Shown: positions 35,701-49,500 of the stretch, one piece after another | How positions within the stretch are numbered: the stretch's first letter is position 1 | Layout: each line of letters starts with the position of its first letter | Source: Caprimulgus europaeus | Taxonomy: Eukaryota; Chordata; Aves; Caprimulgiformes; Caprimulgidae | Direction: 5' to 3' | DNA length: 64,000 nucleotides | NCBI GenBank assembly: GCA_907165065.1 | Contig: OU015534.1 | Span: 15,693,686 to 15,757,685 of the forward strand | Program-made: the position numbers and the translations under genes | The notes under the pieces: model-generated | The model's input: the letters and a program-made list of their open reading frames with translations, nothing else | The model's database searches: none | Told to the model about the DNA's origin: nothing

Positions 35701-38700
35701 GGTCTATTTCAGCATCTCTGGATGCAGACTGCAGCCATCGCACATGGCCCACGATGACTCTGATTTGAGGATTACATCACCTTAATTCACATGCTGCCAC
35801 ATAACAATGTTTTCTAGTTTAGCAACAAGGTTGACACTCCCATAGCAGCTTAAAATATAAATTGGCAGACATTTGCCTGCAGTTTCAGCACCTGATGTGA
35901 AAACATTAAACAAAAATAAGCTACCAAATGTACTCACAAGAAACATCTATTCAAAGTCTTCTTGACCATGAAAGTACAAGAAAGTTGCTCATACACGATC
36001 ACCAAACTGTTTCTCATATTATGCTGACACTTCCAATCAATTTCCTCAGCTCCACTGGGAATATTCGTATGCTTGTACCAGTGTTGGTAGACCGCTAATA
36101 CTTTAATGACTGTGCTTCTACTCTGTGAAGAATAAATGACAGTCAGAAACACTTGCAGTTGGCCTACAGTATCACTAAGACTACTGCAACCAACACTCAG
36201 TGCTAGTAATATTTTTAAAAACAGCTGATGAAGCCAGCCAGAAACTCCAGCAGCTACAAAACATTTCAGCAAAATCATGCTTTCCTCCCTACAACTTCAT
36301 ATTTGGGGCTCAGTGGGGTACCACTGATCTGCAAATATTTTTGCAAATGAAAACAGGAGAAAATTAGCAGTTTCAAAAGGATGTGAGTCCTCAGAAGCTT
36401 CTCTAACTGGAATCGACCCAATTTATAAAAATGCCTTTAAAAGGCTGGATTGGCTCCAAACCCTCTGTGTCACGCTATTTTTATCCATTGTAGGGAATCT
36501 AAATAGAGTCACTATCCTCATCAGTAACAAAATGAGACTCCAGTATCCTACTATGGGAATATTTTGTGTAGATACTGCTCACCTGTAGAGAAATAAAGCC
36601 TGTAGTCAGAAGGCCTAGAAAAATAACATGCCTTAAATATTGACCCTAAATTGAATACTTTGAATACCCAAAACAAGAAAAAAAAATGAAGTGCATCAGA
36701 CTTTATACACATTAGCTTTAAAAGAAGAAAGCATGAGCACAGTCTACTAAAAAGTAATTTTCTGGGATATCCTTAAACTCACAGGATCAGAATAATGTAC
36801 CTTCTGAATGATAAGTACAGTATTACTGATGCAACCTTATAGTACTGAACAATTTATTTAGTGAGTAATCATACATTGCCTCTGAGGTACCAAGACCATA
36901 CTGACAGTGGCACATAGCTTTTTAAAAGCAGTTTAAAATAGTCTCAGTTCAAAAACCTAAGAAGATAACTGCCCTAAGCATGCCTATTTGCCTTCAGTAC
37001 TTTGATCACAGCAGCAGCACAGTTGCAAGTTTGGAACAATATCACAGTTCGCCCTGTCTTCATCCATCTTGGTCAGCTCCTGAAAAGCAACACTTAAAAG
37101 CAATTGGCTCTGGAGTGTGTGTTGGTTTTTTTCTCAGGGAAAAAAAAAAAAAAAACAACAAAAAAAACCCCAACAACCTAACAAAAACACCTCATTGTGT
37201 GTTGATTAAGAGCTACACTTGAGAAATATACTGAAATAAAAGTCCTCAGAGGCTAGAGCAGTGCGATATTAAATTAATTTAGCAGGGTTCAATCTGATTT
37301 TTCATAGCTTTAATCTTACGGTTTTTTAAAGATGCATTCTTAATGAAGCAGAAAGCCATAAACTTATACAGTCAAATACATGCTGGCTGCAAAGTTAACT
37401 GGTTTTCAAACATTCAAAAGAGACAAAGACATTCATTTCCTATTATATTACAGCAACACCATCACCACCCAAAATAAAACATGACTGAGAACTGATCCAC
37501 ACATGTTTTTTTAATCATCATATTATCTTAGCCTGAAAATAACAATGTTTATTGTTTTCTGCTCCTGACTCTCTCAGATATATTGCATCCTTCATATTAC
37601 AGAAGATTTTTTTGTAGTCAGAAGTATTACATTTACCTGATGGCCACAGATGAAATGCACCAAACTGAGCCAAATGCCTTTATAGATACAAAGGTATGGA
37701 AAAGCTACAACACACCTATTAACCAGAATAAACCTTTCAGTAAATGTTTAATGCAAAGTGTTAATAGAAATGAGAATGAGGGAGAAGACCATTGATAATC
37801 GGAACAGAAAGAAATGGAGAATAAACTGGGATTCATAGTTGGTTTTTGATCCAGGACTCTGAATATTATTTCATAAATATGACTTTTTCACAATTTTTAT
37901 ATTCCTTTGATTGCTCGAAGGAAGAAACAGCTTTCCTTCAGGAAATTTCCCAGTTCCTTCAGTCAGAAGAGTTGTACACGAAGTACGAAATTTGTCTCCA
38001 GTCTATGGTGTAAATGAGTTCAAGTCACAGGTAACAGGATCTTCTCCACAGCCCGGTGGAGTAAATAGAGAATTTTGTGGACTTTATATCATAGTGTTCC
38101 TGTTCCAGAACAGCCTTGGTGGTAGCATAATTCAGGAATATAACTAAGACACAGACTCTTTTGGTAACAGACCAACCCATGTCTCACCCACATCAAAACT
38201 ACAGTCCATTTAAATCAAACCTTCAGCACAGTACAGATTACAGCTAAAAAGAACCGAGTTGCCTCTGAATTTCTCTTTCTCAACAAAGATTATAAGCTTC
38301 AAGTATCACTTGCAGAACTGCTTGGCTGTCTAGGGGCAGTGCTTCGTATTTCATAGCTCATGTAGGATGCACAGGGTCAGAAACTGGGATCAGTGTGCAG
38401 GTGATACATAGAAACATCACCGCAGAAAAAGCTTTATGGTGTTCTCCAGAACCATAGTTTGTCTAGCTAATGGATCAAGATTTCATAAAACGCTCCTGAA
38501 TCTGGTTCGTCTTATTATAGATAAATTGCGAGCTCCAGGATAGCTGAGAAAGAACACAAAAATGGAGAAAAGGTGCAAGAATCCTGGAAAACTAACTCAT
38601 TCCAAAATATATGAGGTAGACAGAATGTATAAGCATTCAAACTGGAGTTAATATATTTCAATTAACATAGTCTGCAATAGACAGCAATAGTGAAAAACCA

Positions 38701-39876
38701 AAACCAAAACCAAAAACAACTTAGTGACAGCATGTGGCAGGATGCTACACTAATTGTTCAGACATATTACTGATAAGAGTGCAAAAAGTTTATTTATCAT
38801 GGATTTAACCGACAAGATTTCATACTGCAGAACAAACAGTCGTACCAGGACCTCCCACAGATATGGAAACAGATTTAAAATAATTCCTCGGTAGAAATAG
38901 CAAAATGGAATCTCTTACCGTTACTGTTGCATTGCTGAAACTATCTGAAGAATCAGCCCTCTGGAAACAGATTTCTCTATCAAAAATTGACAGCTGATAC
39001 AGTTTCAGGCACTGCTCGTGCACCAGGGAAAGACATGCTGCAGCGGCAGCTCCTTTCCATTTAGCCTAACCCTAGCATTTTTTAGATCTCTTTCTTAACC
39101 CTTTTCTCTCTGTGCTTTGGGTGAAAAAGAGAAAGGCGTGATACATGTTATAAGAAAAGAATGCATTATTTCCCACTTTACCTAGAGTGTGACAAGAGCC
39201 ATGGGAAGAAAGTCAGTAGGATTTAGTCATAACAATAAGCTGAAGAGAAGTAAAAATTAAAAACAGAAAGTGACTCAGTGACAGGGAAGGAGTTCTACCA
39301 GAGACCTGAGGTACTGTCACCAGAACAATGATTTCTCCAAATGTACAATTAAGAGGTCAAGACCACAGTAACATGAAATAGTAGCGGAGAAGTAAGCTAA
39401 AGAAGATGAAGAGCACATAAATTGTTCATAAGAAAAATGGTTATGATTCTCTTCCAGGCTTGGACCAACGAGATTCAGGCTTTTAAATCAAACCCGTTTG
39501 GTTTCAGTGAGGCCAGGATTACAATCTTGTAATTTTTAAAACAAATAAAATCTTAAGTGAAATGATGGAAAGAGAAATGTTCCTTTCCTGGGATAACTCT
39601 TCTGTAGTATTCTGAAACCATTCAAATTTCTTAAATTTGGCTGTTTCCTTTTACAGTGTCGATTTACATAAATGAGAAATTGTTTTCTGACTTCATTTCA
39701 CAAGATTACTTTTCTTTGTCGTATTATTTTTCATTTTCTTTATGAAGAGATTGGCCTGATCTGCCAGCTCAGTATATTTTAATAAGGGTGGACTTTGGAC
39801 CACGGAGGCCATCTGACAATAAAATATTTGAACAAGAGGAATTTTCCAAATGAGTTATTTCTCCTCACAGGAGGGG

Positions 39877-39899
39877 AAAAAAAAAAAAAAAAAAAAAAA
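39877..39899. repeat. A23 run with A/C-rich tail
   Basis: A23 followed by about 50 bp made almost only of A and C (39900-39950). Confidence 0.96.
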
Positions 39900-42800
39900 C
39901 CAAAACCAAAAAACACAACACCACCAGACACCAAAAAAACACCCACACTGGAGAAATCAACTACATTCCATTCCTTTGTGTCAGTTTAGTCAGGCCCATT
40001 GAACATGCCAGACAAGACCAACAGCACCGCTACTGTCACATCTGTCCTACAAAGCCTTGTGGAGAGCCCGACTGCAGTGAGATGGAGAATGATATATTCA
40101 CACAAACTGGTTGCAGTCCTACCAGCTGTACTGGCATCCTCCAGGAATCATATACAGGTAGAATGGAGCTGGGAGCAGAATGTGCAAATGCTACAAAATC
40201 CACAAAAGACATTTCCTCTTATCACTTCTCCCCTTAGTTTACCAATTGTAAGAGTAGATGTTCTCTCTGAACCACAGAGAATGTCTCTCTTGTTTGCCAG
40301 CTCAAGTGAAATAAAAATATCAAATGTGCATACTTGAACCATGAGTACAAAGAAATGAGTCACAATGGCCTTTCATTTTCTCTTCATACCTAGAAGCAAC
40401 AGAAAAAAGTAATATATATATGGGTTTAAGTAACTGTTTGGGGTCATTAACTGCATCATTTCTCAATTGGTGTCCAGAATTTCAAATCTAACTCTGTATT
40501 GTTTCCTCCCTTTTCTTCTATTTCTTCATCTGTGAATGCTGCTCTTGGTCAATATCCTGAAAGATTCCCAACTCTACTAAAGATCTTGCAACAGTCCAAA
40601 ACAGCACTGATTCTTGTCTCGTCATGCAGTAACGCTTTATTTTACTCGCTGAATATATCCCCTCCATCCTCAGAAGCATTCTTTTCAGAAAATGCTTCCA
40701 TTTTAAAAATGGTACAAAATGTACCATTTGTCATGTTCTCACATCACTCTTGTTCATTTTTAAGCAAAAAATCTTGTATTCAAATTAATGCCTAATTGAT
40801 AATGCTCCCTGGTAATTTATAGTCTTTCAAAGACTTCAGGTTGACATAAAGGTAAAAAATGAGGATAATATTATATTCCTCTAAAAAGCCACATGAAATA
40901 AAATGTAATTAAAAGGTGGTTTTTCCTGGGTGAATAAATTGCACATCTTTCAGATCTCTTCCATCAATAATTCATATAAAGTGCTTTAGCACATTTCTTC
41001 CACCCCCCACCCCACCAAGATAAGCTTGGAAGGATAAAACAATACAACAAATTCACAGAAATTTAACGTTTAATGAACACTAAACACATGAAAACCACCC
41101 ACAAAAGAAAATGCAGACTTCCATCACATAGCTCTATTCTATACTTTTCAAGAAAAGTCCACTCTCATTAAGTAAATAAGAGCAATCAAATCTCACAATC
41201 TTCTGTCAGTCCACTCCTTTTTGTGTTCATAAACAGTACCTAGATCTTTGCCTCTTCACCTGCACAAATTCAGTATTAAGCTGATTTCATTTTCTCATGC
41301 TATACTCCAACGCTTCCACTGCACCCTATAGGGACATTACTGTGCTGGTTTTCAAGAGCTAAAAATAAAACAAACACATGTCAACCCAAGGACAAAGTTG
41401 GAAGGAAACATACTTTAATGTAACCAAAGAAGAATATATTTAGCATTTTGCTACCAAGCAAGGATGAAAATAAACTTGTCAACACATCGCTGTGTCTAAC
41501 TGTGAAGCCCACGCCCCATTCAATTCTTTCTCTAGAATTTATTATACACAAAAAGTGGATTCAGTCTTTTTTAATTCTTAAGAGTGACTGTTAGTACTCT
41601 GTAACTGCTGCTGGGCAGAAGGGGCTCTGAACTGCAGCGTAAAGCACTTTTGCCCTTTTAAGCAGTCAGTTTTTCTATCAGCTAACAGTAATGCAGTCAT
41701 CTAAAGTGCATTTGAGCAGTGGTGCATATTAGACTTCAATCTGGAATCCTTCCAAAACCCAAACAGAAGCGTAAGTGGGAATTGGCATGCCACTCACTCC
41801 ACAGAAAGGAAAGTGAAAATCAGTGAGTCCTAAATCAGGATGTTGTTTTCTTTTGTATTTCTTTCATTATTATTGTTAATTTGGCCTCTCCATAAAGCCG
41901 TATTGTTTCTGTATCCCCAGAGATGAATGTTCATCAAAAAAAGTGTGATTATATTCTTAAATACTGCCTTGAAAGTAAAGATTTTTTTTTATTAATACCT
42001 ATATTTTTAACATTAACATTTTAACATTTAAACTATTTGAACTTATATTTTTAACACTGGGAAAATAAATATTACAATTGTATACATTGGTCTTCATTTT
42101 GGAGATCCTGTATTCTGATCAAAATTTATATTGAAGGCAAGAACAATTGTGCTTGTTTTATTTAATCCTTTGAAACAGAAAATCAAAAATTTATTCTATT
42201 AAGTTAGAGCTTGTTTTCTGGTGTATGGAATTCAAGGCAAGATCAAAAACATTGCTAAATGAGTATAAATTAATGTAGTATTTTAAAACTATTTTGTATA
42301 GGTGTATGAACAAGGCAAGGAAGAACACTGGGAACAAGCACAAAGCTAAGACTTTAACCACTACAGAACCTGTAGGTTCCTACATCCACCCCCACAAAGA
42401 AGAGTACCCAGTAGATCAGGGCACTATGGAACCTCCTTGTCTGAAAGTGCTTCCAGCTCCAAGAGGGGTGCTACTGTGGAACAGGAAGATTTGCTTTAAC
42501 ACCCAACAGATTCAAATGTTGACTAGTTCATTATGTCACAATGTTTTTTCTCTGGTATCCATTTTCAATTACAGATTATTCTCTTACCATCAGCATAGTA
42601 GACATCAGCAAATTCTCTTCTAAATTTAAAATACATTAGTATTTTAAATATTAATGTTTAAAAGGCTCATTGGTTCCAGTAAGCTTTAGAGGAAGTTGCT
42701 AATGACCGCAAAAGGAGTAGCTGCAAAGTACCATTCTGGCAGGGTTTTAGGTAAGCATTAATGGAGCTCTAAAGATGTTCTTCATGCTTAATAAGGGCCA

Positions 42801-44052
42801 TGTGAATCCTACTGCTGGAAGTCAAACAGCCCCAAGTAACTTCCTAGATGTGTAGAAAATAAAAGTGAACCTGAGGCTAAATATTCTAAAGTTCCCAAGG
42901 GAAAACCAAATCCAGCTAACATCCCCCAATATGTGTGCTGTGCAATGAATTTTCTCAACTTTGACAGTTTGTACGCATCTTTCCAAATACAATTAACTCC
43001 CACTATCTTCATACAGATTCCACCCTTCTTTTAGGAAAATATGACTATTCCTTTCCCCCTCAGATCATTATAGACTCAAAATTTTCTGAAGGTTTGCAGA
43101 AACTTACAGATATGAGAAATAAGCATTGTTGATTTCAATAAGATGCCTTTACACTGATAAAATTATAGCACAAAACCAAAAAACATTAGTGACTAACATA
43201 TCAAAAAAATATCTTACAACATGATGTCATGCTCATTTTTTAAGACAAGACAGAAGCTTTATAAAAGTAGATGCAAGGTAGCTTGGGAAATGTTATCAAC
43301 TTCTGTATTTCAGACATTAAGATTGTATTTCAATTCTCTTGCTTTTCTGAGGATTTCCATCCTTAAATGAATAATGTGTTCTCAATTTGTATGAGATATC
43401 TACAAGTATTTATTAAATGCAAAAATATTCCTTAATACAACATTAAAACATAGAGAAGAAAAAAATGGGGAAAAAAACCAAACAAAACAGAGTATTAGAA
43501 AATGGAGAAGTTTAAGAAATTACTTATTTGCCATATGTATCCCTCCAAGATTTTTAAAAATTATAATAAATATCCACAGATGGAGATTCAAATCAAGAAA
43601 TAATATTTCTGTCTTGATGCTGACAATTCAGAGTAAGCACATTTGCCAGCCAGCATTAGTCTGCCACATTTCACCTTCAAAAACATATTAATGGCTTTCA
43701 TTATCAACATATAATACTATAAAGATCTTACAAAAAATCCTAATTATACAAAAGATTGTAAGATGGTTCGGTGTCTAACTGCTTGTTGACCAATTCATCT
43801 CCTAGTTCTGTATTGCAAATTTAACTCTGTCAGCTTTGGAAGAGTGTGGGAACAAATCCTTATCTGATTGCAAACTTGAGCCTCAGGTTACTAAAATGAT
43901 TTCTAGATTACTGGAATAATTACCTAATGACTGCTGACAGGCTTGGTCTCCTGGCCTCTTCTAGCACTCCCAAACTGGTGGGCAGATCCCTTGGGAAGTA
44001 TAGGGAATGTATCCAAACCATCAGAAATATAGAAAGGGAGGTCGTTTATCTC

Positions 44053-44070
44053 AAAAAAAAAAAAAAAAAA
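44053..44070. repeat. A18 homopolymer
   Basis: A18 run about 90 bp left of the CR1 tail fragment, in intron 1. Confidence 0.96.
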
Positions 44071-44160
44071 TTACAGCCATTGTTCTAGACTTTCTTGCCT
44101 AATACTACCAACACCTGCAGGTAAAAAGACATTCTTTCCTTATGAAATAAATTCCGTACA

Positions 44161-44214
44161 GTTGGACTTGATGATTTTAGAGGTCTTTTTCCAACTGGAA
44201 TTATTCTATGATTT
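44161..44214 (+). mobile_element. CR1 LINE 3' end fragment
   Basis: The sequence GTTGGACTTGATGATTTTAG, followed by AGGTC, CCAACTGG and ATTCTATGATTT, is the characteristic 3' tail of chicken-repeat-1 LINEs (GTTGGACTAGATGATC..., ending in ATTCTATG units). Only the last about 55 bp can be matched with confidence; the left extent is probably decayed. Located in TTLL7 intron 1, antisense to the gene. Confidence 0.85.
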
Positions 44215-44599
44215 ATCTTCAAATAACCTGGCTTCAAAAATAATACTTTCATATGTCAGTGTAGACATTATACTTACTCACCACGTAGGAAAACCCCTGG
44301 CATAATAACTACTTCTGTCATTATTTGTATGAATTAGCATTGACACATATCCTATTTCTATCAAAAACCACATCCTAGTACTTAAAACAGGGACAAATGC
44401 TTCTACAGATGCCAAGTCACTGTATATTTTGAGATACTCTGTAGGATTTGGGGGACAACAAATTCCCACAGAGAAAAGTGCTTCTCACCTTTCAATTCTG
44501 AAAACAACCAGCAGGATTTCTCTAAGTATTATTTAGGTGGGTACTCACATCTTGGTACATAAAATTAATGGAGGATTTAGACAGAAAAGCATATTTAAT

Positions 44600-44640
44600 G
44601 GGGGGGTGGGGGAGTGGGGTTGGCGTGGTTGGTTCAGGGG
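44600..44640 (+). other. G-quadruplex-capable stretch
   Basis: Four G blocks (G7, G5, G4, G4) separated by 1, 3 and 17 bases on the plus strand, about 400 bp inside intron 1 from the CpG island edge. Fits the loose G4 pattern; the last loop is long. Confidence 0.7.
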
Positions 44641-44989
44641 TTTCTTGAGAAGGTATAACGTCTAATTTTGGTACTCAAACTGCCAATACACAAGAAAGGC
44701 ACAAAAGTGATCAATATTGAGGCCTTAAGTCAGTTTCACAGAGTTCAACAGTACGGTCAAATTCGAGCATCAATTGCTTTTTCCCCTCTTCTTACAATTA
44801 CGTGTGGTTTCAACAGCAGAAATTCAAAAAGATCCCACAAAATCACGGACTTTCAACTAAGCGCAGAAAGCACAGGCTGATTCTCGACTTTCATCTCCGG
44901 AGATTTAACTTGTTCTACATTTTAGCCTCTGCTGGGTACCGCTGCCAACAGACGATCCCGCGTTAACCTCAACTGGCTCCGCAGAGACC

Positions 44990-46520
44990 CGGCCGAACAG
45001 GCGATTCGGCCTGCACAGCTGATGGACTTCGCGGGCAACATTTGGGGAAGGGGAGAGAAAATTAACTCCTTTAATGCTGAAACGCCTCCTTGCTCCTCAC
45101 TGCTCACCCCGCGACACGCAGCAGGCACCCCCCTCCCTCCCCTCCCCTGAGGGCTGCCCGATGCATTCAGGAAACTCCCCGAGGCGCCGCCGCCCCCACC
45201 GAGGGCTGCGGGACCGGGGCTGCCTTTGCGGACAGCGCTTCCCCGCAGCCCGCACGCCCTTGGGCCGGGCACCCGAGAATCAGCGGAGGCTGGCGGCCCT
45301 TCCCCGCGCTCCTGCCTCGGAGCATCGCTCCGAGCCGCCGACAGACCCCGCTCCGGCACGGCTCGAGGCAGGACGCGCACGCCCCAGCATCCCTGCCCGC
45401 TCCCCCGCACCCGCAGCGCCCGGGATGGGCAGGGCTGCCCTGCCGCGCCGCCCCTCCTCCGCGGGCGGCGATGCTGAATCACCACGGGCAGCCGCTCCGC
45501 TGCCTCTCCCCGGGGACCGCAGCCTGTCCCCTGCGGCGGGCAGAGGAGCAGCGGGTGAGGCGAAGCGCGGGCGGAGAGGGCGAGCGCCCCGCAGCTCCCT
45601 CAGCGTTACCTGCAGGGTCGGGGGGCGAGAGGCCCCCGAGCTCCTCGATCCTCCTGGGCGGCGCTGGGGTGCCGCGGGGCCAGGCCGGGCGGAGCATGCA
45701 GCGCCTTACGGGCGGCACGGCGGAGCTCTCCCGGGCGGCAGCATCCGGGCCGGCGCCTGCCGAGCCGGGCACTAGCGGGAGGAGGAGCGGGAGGTAACGG
45801 CAGGGAGCTGGGAGAAACCATTCCCCGCGCGGGGGCACCGCCTGTGGCCGGCCAGGCGGGGCGGGGAGAACGGGCCCTCCCACACAGGTACGTGCGAGGA
45901 GGGCGCCCGAGGAGAGGCGGGCGGTGTCTGCGGAGTGGGACAGGCGGCGCTGGGAGCGGGGGCCGGCCCCGCCGAGCTGCCGGTCTCCCCCTCCCCGCTC
46001 GCGGTGGGAGCCGTCCGCGCTGTCTCCTGGCCGAGGACGCGAGGAGAGGACCTGGTAACCGTGCGGGCGGCGCCTCACCCGCCCGAGCCGGCTAGCGGCC
46101 GCGCTCCCCTTCATGGCCGGGCGCGGCCGCCTCCCTTCGGCCCCTGAGAGCCGCGCCTCCCGGCCGCCGCGGGGCGAGGGAACTCCGGGGCCTGGCTCCG
46201 GCCGCCGGGGAACGGAGGACCCCTGCGGGGGTACTGCCGTGGGCGGGGAGGGACGTAGGACAGGGCAGGGGGCTAGCGCCGGTCGGGCGTTGTCCCCTGG
46301 CCCGGGTGCCCTGCGGTAGCACCGGGAGGACATGGCCGTGAGGGGCGGGGAGCCACCCCGGGCGCCAGCGGGACTCGGTGCCTGCGCGGGCAGTAGCGGC
46401 GGGGCAGGTGGAAGGAGCTGCGGGAGGGCGGCCCCTGGAGCTGCCGGCGCACGTTCGCGGACAGACGGCCGCGTTGGGCGGCCCTGCCCTCACCTGCTGG
46501 AGCCGCTGGGTCTGTGCTGA
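44990..46520. promoter_or_regulatory. CpG island, likely TTLL7 promoter (possibly bidirectional)
   Basis: An abrupt block of very high GC and dense CpG in otherwise AT-rich DNA, with several Sp1-type GGGGCGG boxes (for example near 45857, 46243, 46343) and no clear TATA box. It lies about 18 kb upstream of the TTLL7 start codon, the right place for the noncoding first exon. Strong donor-like sequences occur on both strands. Many open frames here (up to 284 codons) arise because GC-rich DNA lacks stop codons; none shows family similarity or a spliced structure. Confidence 0.88.
45610..45860 (-). other. TTLL7: Candidate noncoding first exon of TTLL7 (5' end not defined)
   Basis: A consensus minus-strand donor CTGCAG|GTAACG ends a possible exon at 45610. 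Its 5' limit is a guess. Competing minus-strand donors in the island are CAGCAG|GTGAGG (exon end 46494), GGGCGG|GTGAGG near 46076 and GCGGG|GTGAGC near 45108. Any of these could splice to the acceptor near 27068. Only the need for an upstream 5'UTR exon is inferred; the choice cannot be made from sequence alone. Confidence 0.4.
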
Positions 46521-49500
46521 TTTATTCGCGTTTTCAAACCATTTTTTCCCTTTCCTGTTTGGTCTTGGAACCAGTGTTGTGCCTCCTGTGCGCAGAACTG
46601 CTGTTTGCCGCTCCGAAAGAGCCATTTCAGTCTTTTGCTGAAATAGTTTGCATCCTAGCATAAGGCACGTGACTTTATCGGATAGATGCATTAAAGATTT
46701 AAAAAACAGAGAAAATTCGTCAAATTAAGATTTTAAAGAATGTTATCAGAAGAATAAAATACTTTAAAAAAAAAAACCCATCTTTTTTGAAAATAACAAA
46801 TAAAAGCCAAACTGAAATTTAATCCTTTATCTCAATATATTATGTAGTATCCTCTTTGTCTGTTTATTAAGGGTAGGAGCCAGATTCACAAGCTGTAGAA
46901 ATCACCACAGCATTGAATTTAGGCTGATTTATGTTTGCCATGGAACTAGCGATAATCTTTTATTGACTTACTCTGATTGCTAATGTTTAGGTTTTTTTGA
47001 CAATTAAATGATGTGAAGCACGTTGGTTGAAAATTTAATGCCAAGTTGATCAGCATTATGGTTTTTGTTCTACTTTAATATCTTGCAAGGTAAACTGATA
47101 TTTCAATAGGAATAGATTGTAGGTTTCTTGCAAATACTAGAATGATTGTTAAGAACAGAAAGCCACATTAAAAATCCTTTTGGCAATCCTAGAGATATGT
47201 CAGACTTTTTCTCATCTGTGGTATGGATTTGCAGCTTGTAAAGTTGCAGAATTTCTTATTTGTTACAGACATGGTATTTTACATTGGGTTTGATTACAGT
47301 TTACATTGTGGTTTTTACTGATATGCAGAAATTATCATTTCTTTAGCACTCAAACCTTTGTTAGGCTTGCCAAAAAAAAAAAGCAGAGGTGTAATTTCTG
47401 CCCACAAACATGTAATCTCATGAAATTCACATGCTTGTTTGTGTAGGTAAGCTTTTGTAGCAACAGATCTAAATTTTAATGAAAGAAAAGCCATGCTAAA
47501 GCAGAGGCAATAGGATCTAAGCTTGTCCCCATGTAAGTATTCTTTATTTTTCTCACAGCTGTAAGAAAGCTGTGTTACAGGATGCTCATAGGGAAAGGTT
47601 TGATTTTCTTTCCGTTAGTCATTTGGAGTGCTGCCACTGGCTGCAGATGAAACCATTTACAAGGTTTACATGCATCACATGTTATCTCCAGGTCAAAGTT
47701 TGCTTCGGGCCGACAGCAGATCCTGCCTGCTTTGTTTTAGCTGTATGTCTGCATTCTGTACCCTAAATCAGGTCTCTACACCCCAAAGTCTGAGGTGCAC
47801 CTCCCTGCTGAGTGAGTTATGTAGTGGGAAGAGCAGCAAATCACATACGAGGTTTTATGATTGTACCCAGCTCTTGCTTTACACTTCACAGGAAACCTGG
47901 AGCTCGGCAATAAGCCTGTGCCTGCTCTGCTCCTGGGAGGCTTTTTCTAACAGCCTCACTTCCAAGGTGCAGCTCATGCTTCCCCTTTCCAGAGTAGGGC
48001 TGGTACAAACAGATGTCAGTCTCAGATGGGAAATCACAACCTATGACACAGCCTCCCAGCAAAGACCAGAGCCTGACAGCACAAGTGGTTTTTTTTCTCT
48101 TCTCGATTCCTGGGAGGCATTAATCTCTTCCAGAATGTGCTTTTAGTTGTTTTTTCCCTAGAAGCAGATCAGATATACTCTACATTCTGGATCACCCTGG
48201 AAGTACACAATACTCACTACCTCCATGTCGAAACGTTACAGCTAACAAAATTTAGTAAGAAACCAAAACAGGATATTAAATACACAGATGCTTGATTAGG
48301 AGCATTAAATAGAGTTTTATTTTTAATATTGAGCTAGTTTAAATATTGAACACTGATGCACTTTAGACAACAGATGTGCCTAGATAATTATTGTAAATAG
48401 AACTAGCAATAAAAATACCTTTCATGGCATCTTATGAATTTCACAAATAAACAAACATAGCCAAACAGAAAAATAGAGATCAGGAAGAATGTGCTTTCTC
48501 AGAAATCTGTGTATTTCTATTAATTTTCTTAGGTTATTTCCTGTGTTTTCATCCAGAGTACCTTTATGAATTTAAATTGTTATATTAGAAGAACAATGGG
48601 GGCAATCAGATCAAACCTATCTTTCAGGGAAAGGTTGATTATTTATCTGAGCATAGTTCCTATTTTACCCTTCCTGTTATTAGTAACATACTCCCCGAAT
48701 AATTATGAACAATCTAATGCTGTGTATATGTAGTCCATCTCAAAGTCAGTAAATATAATTTCTTCAAATTACAAAGAAGATAATAAAATTCTCTAAAGAA
48801 TAATGATCTTCAAACAAACCCACAAAATAGGCTTTGAAATGCAAACCTATTTCTCCCATCTACTCAGCCATCAGCTTACAGAGGTGCAGCAGGACGCACA
48901 GTCTGATACGGTCCAGAAAACTTGAAGTTGCTTTTGAAACAAGTTGCATCTTCATGCGACTGTCAGCGCTAGGGAATGCCAAAAAGACAGAGTTTCAAAA
49001 CATTAAATGTAACATTTATGAAGTTCAAAAGCTTTGAAACAGGATCAGCATGTAGCTGTATAATATAAAACTTAGCTATTCCAAGTGTGTTTTCTTCTGT
49101 TTGCACAGTATTAATCTTGGAATATATTTTCAAAGTAGTTAATTATGCTTTTCTGAACAGGTGTATTTTCCCACTTGCTATAAAACTATGTCCAAACATA
49201 GTCTGTGCAGTCAAAAATCACCCATTTCCTGGTGACTGACTAGAAAACATTACCAATGAAGAAACAAGGTTCAGCTCAAGTTCCCTCCTTATACTTTATA
49301 TATAGGATTGTTGCTACAAGACTTCTCAGCCCAACCATATTTTTTGCTTCAAAGAGCAACACCCATTTCTTTTACAATAAGCCATCTGCTCGGTGCGTTA
49401 GCAAAATCCGTGCAACAGCTTCCCAGCAGCACCAACACCTGCTAATAGGGGATGGTGTTTCAGGCAGATACTGCCAGCCTGTCACAGCTTCTTATCTCCT

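Larger units (their letters stand above)
27069..44989 (-). other. First intron of TTLL7 (about 18 kb), no coding exon seen
   Basis: Region between the start-codon exon and the CpG island. It holds a CR1 3' fragment (44161-44214), A28 (32714-32741), A23 (39877-39899) and A18 (44053-44070) runs, G/C runs (31088-31105, 31701-31726) and a G4-capable stretch (44600-44640). The longest ORF (33429-33980, plus, 183 codons) has no family signal, low-complexity hydrophobic content and no splice or promoter context, so it is treated as chance. First introns often hold enhancers, but none can be named from one sequence. Confidence 0.65.

Noticed and set aside
44922-46691. Many long overlapping ORFs (up to 284 codons) on both strands of the CpG island
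   Set aside because: GC-rich DNA has few stop codons. The translations are Pro/Arg/Gly/Ala-rich with no domain, and frames overlap on both strands.
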